64,000 nt of DNA from Paraburkholderia sp. BCC1886 (lineage in GTDB: Bacteria; Pseudomonadota; Gammaproteobacteria; Burkholderiales; Burkholderiaceae). How positions within the stretch are numbered: the stretch's first letter is position 1; every line of letters starts with the position of its first letter. Made by a program: the position numbers and the translations under genes. Positions 37,727-49,195 of this stretch are shown piece after piece. Where the stretch lies: positions 62,001-126,000 of the forward strand of contig NZ_CAAJGK010000038.1 in assembly GCF_900996245.1 (NCBI RefSeq), given 5' to 3'. The notes under the pieces are model-generated. The model searched no databases. It was given only the letters and a program-made list of their open reading frames with translations, and was not told the origin of the DNA.

Positions 37727-38221
37727 TCAACGTGGCAATGCGGCTTCGATGAACACCGCGCAAAGCGCTTCCATGCCCCGGCGGTCGTCGTCGTCGAAGC
37801 GCGCCACCAGCGGACTGTCGACGTCCCACACGCCGATCAGCGTACCGTCGGGCGCGACCAGCGGCACGACGATTTCCGATTGCGACGCTGCATCGCATGC
37901 GATGTGGCCGGGAAAGTCGTGCACATCGCGAACCACCTGGGTTTCGCGCGTTTGCGCCGCCGTCCCGCAGACGCCTTTGCCGAGCGCGATGCGCACGCAG
38001 GCAGGCTTGCCCTGGAATGGCCCGACCACGAGTTCCTGGCCGTCGTGAAAGTAGAAGCCGGCCCAGTTCAGACCGCTTAGCGAATGGAACACGAACGCGG
38101 AAAAATTCGCGGCGTTGGCGATCCATTCCGTTTCGCCCGCGAGCAGCGCGCGCGCCTGGGTGACCAGCTCTTCGTAGTGAGCGGCTTTGGGGAGTGACGA
38201 GGCGGAGGAAACTTCGAACAT
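37727..38221 (-). CDS. msrC: Free methionine-(R)-sulfoxide reductase (GAF domain)
   Basis: The 164-residue GAF protein has the fRMsr signature: WAGFYF, a Cys pair region QGKPACVRIALGKGVCG and HIACDAASQSEIVVPL. It reduces free methionine-R-sulfoxide using thioredoxin. Length and cysteines match YebR/MsrC. Just upstream of the gene lies a three-unit 14-bp repeat, and then a Mop protein gene on the same strand. Confidence 0.9.
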   Translation of the reverse strand: MFEVSSASSLPKAAHYEELVTQARALLAGETEWIANAANFSAFVFHSLSGLNWAGFYFHDGQELVVGPFQGKPACVRIALGKGVCGTAAQTRETQVVRDVHDFPGHIACDAASQSEIVVPLVAPDGTLIGVWDVDSPLVARFDDDDRRGMEALCAVFIEAALPR

Positions 38222-38251
38222 GACAGAGTCCGTGATGAAAGCTGAGAAAGA

Positions 38252-38293
38252 TTGATTAGAAACGGTTGATCAGAAACGGTTGATTAGAAACGG
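38252..38293. repeat. 14-bp tandem repeat upstream of msrC
   Basis: Three adjoining units (ttgattagaaacgg, ttgatcagaaacgg, ttgattagaaacgg) lie between the Mop gene stop and the msrC start, about 30 bp upstream of msrC. They could arise by slippage or form a regulator array. Confidence 0.8.
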
Positions 38294-38300
38294 GAGCCGC

Positions 38301-38729
38301 TCATTCCACGCCGACGATCACGCTGGACGCCTTGAAGATAGCCGTGGCAGCCGAGCCGCTCGCCAGTTTCAGGCGCTCGACGCTCTCGTTGGTGATGATG
38401 GCGGCGATCTGCGCGCCACCAGCCTCCGCGGCGATGACCACTTCCGAATTCACCGCGCCTTTCGTGACGGTCGACACCTTACCGGCAATACAATTGCGCG
38501 CCGAGACCTGATTGGCCGACACGTCGACCATCACGATCACCGACGACGCCTTGACCAGCGCGAAGGCGTTCTTGCCGGCCGCGAGATCCAGCGTGGCGAC
38601 GCTGCCGTGCGTGATGACCGAGACGATCTCGAGACCGTCCTGGGTGCGCAGGATGACTTCGTCGTTCACCGCGCCGTGTTTGACCTCGGTGACCACGCCG
38701 GCGAATTGGTTGCGTGCGCTGGTTTGCAT
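38301..38729 (-). CDS. Molybdenum-pterin-binding protein with two tandem Mop/TOBE domains
   Basis: The 142-residue protein repeats one 68-residue Mop unit: MQTSARNQFAGVVTEVKHGA and SARNCIAGKVSTVTKGAVNS begin the two copies, and each ends in KASSVIVxV. Such dimops bind molybdate or tungstate inside the cell and serve as stores or as domains of ModE-type regulators. No DNA-binding domain is present. An AAGGAG Shine-Dalgarno precedes the ATG. No modABC is near. Confidence 0.9.
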   Translation of the reverse strand: MQTSARNQFAGVVTEVKHGAVNDEVILRTQDGLEIVSVITHGSVATLDLAAGKNAFALVKASSVIVMVDVSANQVSARNCIAGKVSTVTKGAVNSEVVIAAEAGGAQIAAIITNESVERLKLASGSAATAIFKASSVIVGVE

Positions 38730-38966
38730 GTCGATCTCCTTGAATGGGTCGCGCCGCTGCGAGTCGAGCGCGGCGCTGGAATTACCGCGCGAGTTTAGCC
38801 GAAGCCGCGGGGTCCGGGCTCGTTGCGGCGGAATCCGCGCTGGTTATATCGTCCCGTCGCGTCCTGCGGTCGTGGCCCAAGGTCCGATTTCCGATCGCCT
38901 CGGGGAAACCGTATCATCGTGGCCTTTGGTCTTTGGTCAGTTCCTGCCCTACCGCTACCGCACCCT

Positions 38967-40559
38967 ATGGCGCCCGATTCCACCTTGCCCGCCGCCGTCC
39001 TGTCCGGCCTCGTTGCTGCCGCTTCGTCGAAAGCCTCGCTGAGGCGGTTACGCGCCGTCCTGCCTGGCTGCGCGCTGGCCGCGCTGTGCGCTTGCGGCAA
39101 TCCTGCACCGGACAGCGGCGCGACGCGATTGCAGCCCGACAACATCACGCTGTTTCCGATCGAGCATTACGACCAGAACGTCGATCACTGGATCGAGCCG
39201 GACAGCGCCGGCTACGATCAGCCGTTTCTCAGTGCCGCCGATCAGAAGGCGCATCTGCGCCTCTTCTACGCGCGCTACTTCGGCACCGGTTCGAACTCGC
39301 CTTCGCCGTGGAACGCGGCGTTCGTCACGATGCGCGTGTATCGCCAGCAAGGCGCCGACATCGCCGCCTTGCAACAACGCCGCATCGCGCGCTTCGACAA
39401 TGCGGAAAAACACGGCGCGGATGTCGGCTACGGTGAAAATTTCCGTCCGCACGACAAGGCGTGGATCGACGCGATCGCGCAAAACATGAACGTCGCTCAA
39501 TTCACGGCGGACGCGGCGTATCGCCCTGAGCGACGGGCGATCGCCACCGGCAATCTGCTGGTGCGCGAACTGCCGACGATCGACCCGTCGTTCTACGACC
39601 GGCGTCTCGCGGGCGAAGGTTATCCGTTCGACAACCTGCAGATTTCGGCGAGCCGCCCGGGTACGCCGCTCTACGTGCTGGGCAGCAGTGTCGATGGTGC
39701 GTGGTACTACGTGCAGACGCCCGACGTGCAAGGCTGGGTGCGCAGCGACGGCGTGGCGATGACGGACGACCGCTTCGTCGATCGCTGGCGCGCCGCCACG
39801 GCGACGTCGCTCGGCGCGGTGACGGTCGCGTCCGCGCCGGTGCGCGATAGCCGCGGCACGTTCCGTTTCGACGCGCCGGCCGGCACCTTGCTGCCGCTGG
39901 TGCCGCAGGGTTCGCAGGCCTCCGGCGGCGGTCCCCTCCACGTGCTGGTGCCGGCTCGCGATGCGGATGGCGAGGCGCTGATACGCGACGCCGAATTGAG
40001 CGACACGCAGATCGCGCCGATGCCGCTCGCCGCCACGCCGCGCCATCTCGCGATGCTGATGAAGCGCTTGATCGGCCGGCCGTACGGATGGGGCAATAGC
40101 GGACTGAACAACGACTGTTCGTCGGAACTGCAAAGTATCTTCGCGGTGTTCGGCGTGTGGTTGCCGCGTCACTCGTCCACGCAGATGAGCGCCGGGCGCA
40201 TGACCGACCTGTCGGCGTCGTCGCCCGCGCAACGGCTCGACTACCTCGTCCAGCACGGCGTGCAGATGCGTACGCTGATCTACATCGGCGGTCACGTGAT
40301 GCTGTATATCGGCACGACGACGCGACACGGCGTGGTCGTGCCGGTGGTGTATCAGGACGTGTGGGGACTACGCCCGGCCGACGACAGCCGGCGCGCGGTG
40401 ATCGGCGGCTCGGTGATTTTGCCGCTGGACGAACACATTGCGGAGGACGCGACGCTGCAATCGCTGGCGGGGACGCCGATTTTTCAGATCAGCGTGCTGG
40501 GCGCGCCGCCCGGGTCAGCGACGAGTGCGCCGGCGGATGACGATAGTCCGGCGGGGTGA
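38967..40559 (+). CDS. NlpC/P60-family lipoprotein with SH3 domain
   Basis: The 530-residue protein has an N-terminal signal ending in the lipobox-like LCAC (PGCALAALCACGNPAP), a helical domain, an SH3b-type segment (about 200-280: SSVDGAWYYVQTPDVQGWV) and a C-terminal NlpC/P60-like peptidase (about 355-500) with catalytic Cys in NNDCSSE and His in GGHVMLYIG. It resembles the SH3 plus NlpC/P60 amidases that cut peptidoglycan stem peptides. It is probably anchored in the outer membrane. A terminator follows. Confidence 0.88.
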   Translation: MAPDSTLPAAVLSGLVAAASSKASLRRLRAVLPGCALAALCACGNPAPDSGATRLQPDNITLFPIEHYDQNVDHWIEPDSAGYDQPFLSAADQKAHLRLFYARYFGTGSNSPSPWNAAFVTMRVYRQQGADIAALQQRRIARFDNAEKHGADVGYGENFRPHDKAWIDAIAQNMNVAQFTADAAYRPERRAIATGNLLVRELPTIDPSFYDRRLAGEGYPFDNLQISASRPGTPLYVLGSSVDGAWYYVQTPDVQGWVRSDGVAMTDDRFVDRWRAATATSLGAVTVASAPVRDSRGTFRFDAPAGTLLPLVPQGSQASGGGPLHVLVPARDADGEALIRDAELSDTQIAPMPLAATPRHLAMLMKRLIGRPYGWGNSGLNNDCSSELQSIFAVFGVWLPRHSSTQMSAGRMTDLSASSPAQRLDYLVQHGVQMRTLIYIGGHVMLYIGTTTRHGVVVPVVYQDVWGLRPADDSRRAVIGGSVILPLDEHIAEDATLQSLAGTPIFQISVLGAPPGSATSAPADDDSPAG

Positions 40560-40560
40560 G

Positions 40561-40596
40561 TGGGAGTCGCTTCGCTCCCAGTAAAAATTCTTTTTC
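40561..40596 (+). terminator. Terminator after the NlpC/P60 gene
   Basis: TGGGAG and CTCCCA (40561-40566, 40575-40580) form a stem around an 8-nt loop, followed by GTAAAAATTCTTTTT. It begins just after the stop codon. Confidence 0.6.
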
Positions 40597-40700
40597 CCAC
40601 CCTTGTCGATCCCAGGACTCGTCGCTCGTCGTATCGTTGAATGCCCGACTCAGGCCGTGGCATTTCATCTCAAGAACCAGTCGATCAAGGAGCCTCCATC

Positions 40701-41165
40701 ATGTCCAGTTCCACCGTCAAACCGATCCCGGACGGGATGCACTCGCTCACCCCCTATCTGATTTGCGCCAACGCGGCCGAAGCGGTCGCGTTCTATGCCA
40801 AAGCCTTCAACGCCGTCGAGCAGTTCCGGCTGCCGGGGCCCAACGGCAAGGTGATGCATGCATGCCTGAAAATCGGCGACTCCATGCTGATGCTCACCGA
40901 CGAATGGCCCGAGCACCAGGTTTTCGGTCCGCTCACGATCAAAGGCACGCCGGTCACGATCCACCACTACGTCGAGGACATCGACGCAAGCTTCAAACAG
41001 GCCGTCGACGCAGGCGCGACGGTCATGATGCCGCCCACCGACATGTTCTGGGGCGATCGCTACGCGCAACTGACCGACCCGTTCGGCCATCGCTGGTCGC
41101 TCGCCACGCATATCAAAGACCTCAGCGTCGAACAGATCCAGCAAGCGATGGCGTCGATGAAGTAA
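40701..41165 (+). CDS. VOC-family (PhnB-like) protein
   Basis: The 154-residue protein begins MSSSTVKPIPDGMHSLTPYL and shows the paired beta-alpha-beta-beta-beta pattern of vicinal-oxygen-chelate proteins. The PhnB-like features include AVAFYAKAFNAVEQFRL, DSMLMLTDEW and DPFGHRWSLATH. The enzymatic role of this branch is not known. An AAGGAG Shine-Dalgarno stands before the ATG. Confidence 0.9.
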   Translation: MSSSTVKPIPDGMHSLTPYLICANAAEAVAFYAKAFNAVEQFRLPGPNGKVMHACLKIGDSMLMLTDEWPEHQVFGPLTIKGTPVTIHHYVEDIDASFKQAVDAGATVMMPPTDMFWGDRYAQLTDPFGHRWSLATHIKDLSVEQIQQAMASMK

Positions 41166-41647
41166 TCCCTACAAAAACAGCCGCGCGGTCGATCCGCTGA
41201 AAACCGCTGCAGAATTCACGACAATAAAATTATGTGGCGGGCATTTAATTTGAGAATCCCTTCGCGCGAATAGAATTTTTAAATCCAGCGCGCTACACGA
41301 GAATCCGGATGATGCCCACCACTAAGAATATGCGAATTAATATAATCAGAAAAAACTACCCGATTTAAGTATTTTCCCTGATAACTAAAATACGAATTAT
41401 TTTCCTTACCCCTGCTGGTCCTACCTCTCCGCCCTCACAAAGCGTTACAAAATCGACACACTTTCCTTCTTCGACTATTTGTATGAGTTAGCAAGTCTGT
41501 GTAGACTCATTTCACAATTTGCGAATCACCCGATCGGGCGATTATTTAAACGGCATTTATCTAATGAATTCCGTTTAAGGGAAGAAATCGATTTCAAACG
41601 AATCGCGCAATTAAAACAGCTGTTCAGAGAGCCTGAGAGGTGCCGTC
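41166..41647. other. AT-rich leader upstream of the fimbrial operon
   Basis: This 482-bp region is strikingly AT-rich between 41210 and 41600, unlike the chromosome around it. It contains the inverted repeat at 41524-41543 and several possible -10 elements (for example TATAATCAG at 41340). I find no gene. AT-rich DNA upstream of surface-structure genes is often a target of H-NS-like silencers, which is an inference here. Confidence 0.65.
41524..41543. promoter_or_regulatory. Inverted repeat upstream of the fimbrial operon
   Basis: AATCaCCCGATCGGGcGATT is a near-perfect 20-bp inverted repeat with a perfect CCCGATCGGG core, 104 bp before the first subunit gene. It could be an operator. Confidence 0.4.
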
Positions 41648-42172
41648 ATGAAACAGAAACTGGTCGCATCAAGCCTGATCGCCGCATTGGTATTCGGCGT
41701 CCCTTTACAACTCGCACGAGCCGCCGTTTATAACAACGGCACGGCCACGGCAACCTTCACCGTCACGATCATCCTCAACGCGAACTGTTCGATCACGGCC
41801 AACCCGCTGAATTTCGGCACCAACGGCGTGCTGGGCACCGCGATCAACCAGCAGAGCACCGTCGCAGTCACCTGCACCAACACCACGCCCTACAACGTCG
41901 GACTCGATGCCGGCACCGTCACCGGCTCCACCGTCGGCACGCGGCTCATGGCGGGCACCGCCACCGGCAACACCGCGACCACCGTCGCCTTCAATCTTTA
42001 CCAGGATGCCGGCCACGGCGTGCCCTGGGGTAACACGCAAGGCACCAACACGGTCAGCGGCACGGGCTCGGGCAGCGCGCAATCGATCGTCGTGTACGGT
42101 CAGGTGCCCGCCCAGGCCACCCCGCGACCCGACACCTACCAAACCACGGTCACCGCCACGGTCTACTTTTGA
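41648..42172 (+). CDS. Spore coat U (SCPU) domain fimbrial subunit
   Basis: The 174-residue product has a signal peptide (MKQKLVASSLIAALVFGVPL, cleavage near ARA) and an SCPU domain: ANCSITANPLNFGT, a Cys in VAVTCTNTTPYNVGLD and the C-terminal YQTTVTATVYF. In this family it is the major or minor pilin secreted by the chaperone-usher pair that follows. A GAGAGGTG Shine-Dalgarno precedes the ATG. The next gene begins before its stop. Confidence 0.92.
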   Translation: MKQKLVASSLIAALVFGVPLQLARAAVYNNGTATATFTVTIILNANCSITANPLNFGTNGVLGTAINQQSTVAVTCTNTTPYNVGLDAGTVTGSTVGTRLMAGTATGNTATTVAFNLYQDAGHGVPWGNTQGTNTVSGTGSGSAQSIVVYGQVPAQATPRPDTYQTTVTATVYF

Positions 42173-42945
42173 CACGCGGTCCTGAGCACGGCGCGCGCGC
42201 CGTGGCCGGGCCGCGTCGTCGGCGGATCATCGGTGTCTGCGTGGGGTGCATGGGGTGGCTGGGGCTCGCGTTCGCCTCGTGCGCCCCCGCCGCGACCTTG
42301 CAGATCTCGCCCGTGATGGTCGACATGCAGGCCGACGCCAACGCCACCGGCATCACGCTGAAGAACCCCGGCGACAAGCCGCTGTTCGGACAGGTGCGGG
42401 TGTTCCGTTGGGATCAGGCGAGTGGCGACGACGCGCTCGACGCAACGCAGGATCTCGTCGCCAGCCCACCGCTGATCCAGATCGCCGGTCACGCCGATCA
42501 ACTGGTGCGGCTGGTGCGGACCATTCCCGCGCCGACCACGGCCGAGCAGAGCTATCGCGTGCTGATTGACGAACTGCCCGAGCCCAACGCCGCGCCCGCC
42601 AACGGCGTGACGATCCGTTTGCGCTACTCGGTGCCGGTGTTCGTCGAACCGCCGGTCGATATCGGTCAGCCGAAACTGAACTGGCATCTCGTACGAGGCC
42701 CGCAGGGGTGGCTGCTGCGGGTGGATAACTCGGGCAGAAAACGCGCGCAGATCGCAGCCGTCCAGTTGCTCGACCGGGCCGGCAACAGTTATCCGGTCAA
42801 CAAGGGTCTACTCGGCTATGCGCTGGCGGGCCGCACCCGGAACTGGCCCATCACGCTGCCCGACAACGTCGCGCGAAGCGGCGCGCTGAAACTGCGCGCC
42901 GCGATCAACTCGCTGCCGGCGGAGGCCACCGTGAACGTCGAGTAA
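42169..42945 (+). CDS. Fimbrial periplasmic chaperone
   Basis: The 258-residue protein uses a TTG that overlaps the previous gene's stop. It begins with a basic region and a signal anchor (RRRRIIGVCVGCMGWLGLAF). The mature part has the chaperone pattern: LQISPVMVDMQADANATGIT, an FRWDQ edge strand, LVRTIP and RVLIDELPEPN, and RYSVPVFVEPP. It donates a strand to fold SCPU subunits. Alternative starts are GTG 42241 and ATG 42250, which would shorten the signal peptide. Confidence 0.9.
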   Translation: MTRGPEHGARAVAGPRRRRIIGVCVGCMGWLGLAFASCAPAATLQISPVMVDMQADANATGITLKNPGDKPLFGQVRVFRWDQASGDDALDATQDLVASPPLIQIAGHADQLVRLVRTIPAPTTAEQSYRVLIDELPEPNAAPANGVTIRLRYSVPVFVEPPVDIGQPKLNWHLVRGPQGWLLRVDNSGRKRAQIAAVQLLDRAGNSYPVNKGLLGYALAGRTRNWPITLPDNVARSGALKLRAAINSLPAEATVNVE

Positions 42946-43027
42946 GGTCGCGCCCGCCGCCGCGCCCCACGGTTGCGCCCAAGGTCACAGGGAACGCACA
43001 CGATGCACCGCCAAGCTAGCGAACAGA

Positions 43028-45549
<2,522 letters not shown>

Positions 45550-45553
<4 letters not shown>

Positions 45554-46518
45554 AGCGGCTCGTTCTGCGTCTCGCGTTGTGTGTGCTGCTCGGCGGCATG
45601 TTCGGCATGCTGCCCACGCACGCGAGCGCGCAGACCTGCAACGCGAGCGCGTCGCCGCTCAGCTTCGGCAATGTCAGCCCGATCGCACTCAGCGCGGTAG
45701 CAAGCACCGGCACGGTGACCGTATCCTGCACCTGGCCCGCCACCACCTTGCTGGTCAGCGTGCAGGTGTGTCTCAATCTCGGCGGCACGTCGCCGCGTTA
45801 CATGAGCGCGGGGTCCAACCAGTTGCAGTACGACCTGTATCAGGATGCGGGGCACTCGCAGCTATGGGGTTCCACGACGCTCGGCACCACGCCGATCTCG
45901 CTCGTGCTCAACAAGCCGCTGACCGGCACAACCGCGTCCGCGTCGGTCAATTACTACGGCCAGATCGCCGCCAATCAGCCGACCGTGCCGAGCGTCAACA
46001 ACGCCAGCACCGACTATTCGCAGACGGTGGGTTCCACTTCGCTGACCTATGGGTTTTTTCTGCTGCTCTCGCCGGGCTGCGGCGCGTTGACCACGAGCGC
46101 GGGCAGCTTCGGCTTTACGGTGGGGGCGACGGTCGTGAACAACTGCCTGATCAGCGCGACCAACATGGCGTTTTCCGCGAGCGGGGTGTTGAGCTCGCGG
46201 CTCGACGCCGGCAGCACGATCAGCGCACGCTGCACCAATGGCGACGCTTACCGGATCGCGCTTAGCGCGGGTTCGAGCGGCAGCATGACGGCTCGTCAGA
46301 TGCAGCGCACGGGCGGCGGCGGCGTGGTGAACTATCAGCTCTACACCGACTCGGGCCGCAGCATCGCGTGGGGCGACGGCTCGGCCGGCACCTCGACGGT
46401 GGACGCTGTTGGGACCGGCAATGCGGTGACGATCAACGTGTACGGACGCGTGCCAGCGCAGAGCACGCCGATGCCAGGCTCCTACAGCGACACGATTACT
46501 GCGACGATCAGCTTTTAG
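45550..46518 (+). CDS. Two-domain spore coat U fimbrial protein, probable tip subunit
   Basis: The 322-residue product has a signal peptide (MKRLVLRLALCVLLGGMFGM, cleavage near ASAQ) and two SCPU units: residues about 27-185 (TCNASASPLSFGNVSPIALS and later YSQTVGSTSLTYGF) and about 200-322 (NNCLISATNMAFSASGVLSS and YSDTITATISF). Two-domain SCPU proteins are usually tip adhesins in such operons. Its ATG overlaps the usher's stop (ATGA). Confidence 0.9.
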
Positions 46519-46596
46519 AGGGGGAAAGCGCCTGAGATGGCGCGAGCGCTACCAGGACGATAGCGACTGGAGCGACAGCGGCTATGACGAAGGCGC

Positions 46597-46920
46597 CTAG
46601 AATTTGACGGTCCAGACCGTCTGCTGCACGCCATGCGTGGCGGCGAAATCCACCGGCTGCGCAGTACTCGTCGCAGTATCTTCGGGTCCGACCGGGTCGA
46701 AGCCGAGCTGGTTGACCTGGAAAGGCGCGCTGTGCAGACAGGTCACCGCGGGCTGGTCGGCCACGCTGACCAGATCGGCGGACTGCACGCTGCAGGTTTC
46801 CTGCACGACGAGACTGACGGCGATCGACGCGAGTTCCGTCGGCGCCGCGTCGGACGCCGTCGGCAACGCCAGAATCGTCAGGGTTGCCGCCAACGCGGCG
46901 GCTCGGTTGCGAAGCATCAT
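46597..46920 (-). CDS. Small secreted protein of unknown function near the fimbrial operon
   Basis: The 107-residue protein has a signal peptide (MMLRNRAAALAATLTILALP, cleavage near SDAA) and a short domain with two cysteines (VQETCSVQSADLVS, VTCLHSAPFQVN) that ends QQTVWTVKF. The cysteine spacing and beta-rich pattern recall half of an SCPU domain, so it may be a remote or truncated pilin-like protein. It converges on the fimbrial operon. I do not recognise the family with certainty. Confidence 0.6.
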   Translation of the reverse strand: MMLRNRAAALAATLTILALPTASDAAPTELASIAVSLVVQETCSVQSADLVSVADQPAVTCLHSAPFQVNQLGFDPVGPEDTATSTAQPVDFAATHGVQQTVWTVKF

Positions 46921-47052
46921 GGTGACCGGAATAAAACGGGACGGAAGGAGATTCAGGTTTTGTCGGCATTTTCACCGAAAACTTAAGCCTGCTCTGTACG
47001 GTCCGTCCCGGATCGATTCACTTTAGATCATCCCGCGCCACGCCGCGTCATT

Positions 47053-47856
47053 TCAGGTTGCTTCGCACACCACCTCGAACTTCAGCAGTTTGGTCGGTCC
47101 GAACGCGTTGCTGATGGCCACGTCGGCCGCGTCACGGCCACGCGCCATCAGCACCCGGCCGGTGCGCGGCGCGTTGTTGCGTGGATCGAAGGTCTGCCAG
47201 CAGCCGCCCACATACGCCTCGAACCATGCCGCGAAGTCCATCGGCGCATACGGCGGCGGCAAACCGACATCGCTGATGTACCCCGTGCAATAACGCGCCG
47301 GAATGTTCATCGCCCGGCACAGCGCGACGGCCAGATGCGCGAAGTCGCGGCACACGCCCTGCCCTTCCTGCCACGCTTCGAACGCGGTTTTGGTCGGCCG
47401 GGCAAAGCCATAGCCGAACTTGATGTGCTCGTGCACGTAGTTGCAGATCGCCTCCACCCGGATGCGGCCGAGCGGAAGATGATCGAAGTTCTGCCACGCG
47501 AAGTCGGACAGCAGATCCGTTTCGCAGTAACGGCTGCCGAGCAGGTACAGCAGCGCATCGTCGGGCAGATCTTCGACCGGATGCTGCAGCACGAACGGCG
47601 GCCGCTCTTCCGGCATGGACGGCACTTCCAGCACCGCGCGCGTCGAAAATCCGGTGCGCCCCGGCGGCGCCACCAGCCGGCTGCACAGATTGCCGAAGCT
47701 ATCGCGGTACTGATGAATCGGCACGGGTGGATCGACGCTCAGCAGGTCCGGCTCCAGCACTTCTTTGGCGTGCGAATAGTGCGTGTTCAGCATCAACAAC
47801 ATCGGCGTCGGTTGGACGCACTCATAGACCAGCTCGTAGCCAACGCGTAATTTCAT
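47053..47856 (-). CDS. Transglutaminase-like protein lacking the catalytic His
   Basis: The 267-residue protein has an N-terminal beta domain (MKLRVGYELVYECVQPTPML) and a transglutaminase core with Cys169 in GVCRDFAHLA and Asp in QTFDPRNN. Where the family His is expected in the HAW motif it has Ala209 (MDFAAWFEAY). It may be an inactive or changed form; I recall relatives with Ser at the same place. The ATG at 47856 has an AGAGGG before it. It follows a second transglutaminase gene, 110 bp away on the same strand. Confidence 0.85.
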   Translation of the reverse strand: MKLRVGYELVYECVQPTPMLLMLNTHYSHAKEVLEPDLLSVDPPVPIHQYRDSFGNLCSRLVAPPGRTGFSTRAVLEVPSMPEERPPFVLQHPVEDLPDDALLYLLGSRYCETDLLSDFAWQNFDHLPLGRIRVEAICNYVHEHIKFGYGFARPTKTAFEAWQEGQGVCRDFAHLAVALCRAMNIPARYCTGYISDVGLPPPYAPMDFAAWFEAYVGGCWQTFDPRNNAPRTGRVLMARGRDAADVAISNAFGPTKLLKFEVVCEAT

Positions 47857-47966
47857 CGCGGCGCCCTCTTTCGGTTGAAACACACGGTTGACGCGCACAG
47901 CGAGCCGCTCGGGCGACTCCTGGTTCACACGCTCTCACTTGCCCTGCCATGACCGGGACGCCTTGC

Positions 47967-48860
47967 CTAACCGCCCGCCGTCACGCTCACCTCGACCTCC
48001 AGACCTAAAAACGAATTCGGCTTGCCATGCCAGGTGCCCCACAGCGGCAGCGCCTGGTAATAATTCCACGCAACCGCGGCGCGAATCAGGTGACGGTTGC
48101 CGACGATGCTATTGGTCGGATCGAAATCGACCCAGCCCGCGCCCGGCAGATAAATCTGCAACCACGCGTGCGTCGCGCCGCCGCCTTGCGTCGCGTCGTG
48201 CTCCGGCACGAACAGATAGCCGCTGACGAAACGCGCCGCCAGACCCAGCGAGCGCACTGCGTCCATCATCAGCACCGCGAAATCGCGGCAGCTGCCGCTG
48301 CGCGTGCGCAACGTGTCGCCGGGACGATTCACGCCTTTCTCCGTGCGGCGCACGTAAAAAAAACTGCTTTTGATTTCGAGCGTCATCGCGCGCAACAACG
48401 CCATCGTGCCGCCGCCTTTGCCCGATGCCGCGCCGCTCCCCGCGACCGGGATGAAACGACGCGCCCACTCGTCGACTTCGGGGTCCGGATGCTGGCGGCT
48501 GCGCGCGTTGACGAGATCGGACGCTTCCTCGTTGGTGTAGGCGAACGGCCAGTTCACGGCGTACGGTTCGAGTGCGTAGTCGGGCATCGGCGTTTCGACG
48601 TGCTCGATGGTTACTTCGCTGTGGAAACGCAATTCCCGGGCCTTACCTTTGAAAGTCGCGACCGCCACCGAGTTGTCGAACACGTCGTGCAACCAGTGCA
48701 GCCGCTCGGGCTTCGGGGTGATCACCAGTTCGGTAGTGACGAGGCGTAGATCGTGACTGGCGCGCGGGCGGAACATCATGCGGTGTTCGCCGAAGCGCAC
48801 GGGTTCCGAGTAACGATAGATGCTGAGGTGACGAACCGTGAATCGCTGCGGCTCATTCAT
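47967..48860 (-). CDS. Transglutaminase-like protein with intact triad
   Basis: The 297-residue protein has an N-terminal beta domain (MNEPQRFTVRHLSIYRYSEP) and a transglutaminase core with the full triad: Cys in SGSCRDFAVLM, His in GATHAWLQIY and Asp in WVDFDPTN. Family members are cytoplasmic proteins, often found beside an alpha-E (DUF403) or circularly permuted ATP-grasp gene, neither of which is in the window. It is upstream of the changed paralogue on the same strand, and the two probably form one transcript. Confidence 0.88.
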   Translation of the reverse strand: MNEPQRFTVRHLSIYRYSEPVRFGEHRMMFRPRASHDLRLVTTELVITPKPERLHWLHDVFDNSVAVATFKGKARELRFHSEVTIEHVETPMPDYALEPYAVNWPFAYTNEEASDLVNARSRQHPDPEVDEWARRFIPVAGSGAASGKGGGTMALLRAMTLEIKSSFFYVRRTEKGVNRPGDTLRTRSGSCRDFAVLMMDAVRSLGLAARFVSGYLFVPEHDATQGGGATHAWLQIYLPGAGWVDFDPTNSIVGNRHLIRAAVAWNYYQALPLWGTWHGKPNSFLGLEVEVSVTAGG

Positions 48861-49195
48861 CGGAGCATTCGCAGTGAACGGTGTGATCTGAATGTGCGGC
48901 GGGCGTTACTGTGACCATCGCTTTCTCGTTTGCAGGTGGCCGCGCCCGTGGCATCCGAAAGCGCACGGCACGACCTGACACGGAATGAGCCACCGCCGGA
49001 ATCAGCGAGGTCGGGTGCGCTCAATGAGCAGCGATCGGTCGAGCATACACCCGCCTAATTAATGGAAAACATTCATTTGCGGGTGGCGGGGGGGTGAATT
49101 CGCGGGTGTCTGCCTGGTGCAAGCAGGCGATGTCGCAGAAGGCGAAGTTGTCGGCGGAAGCTGTCGCGCGCTTTATGCGCCGAATCTGCGATCAG
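48861..49195. other. Intergenic region before the small orphan gene
   Basis: This 335-bp region has no recognisable gene, RNA or repeat. It contains a run of G (GGGTGGCGGGGGGGTG) near 49081 and an AT-rich spot near 49055-49075. Confidence 0.5.

Noticed and set aside
41479..41733. An 84-codon plus-strand frame in the fimbrial leader
   Set aside because: It overlaps the signal peptide of the SCPU subunit in another frame and has no family features; the downstream gene has the better Shine-Dalgarno.
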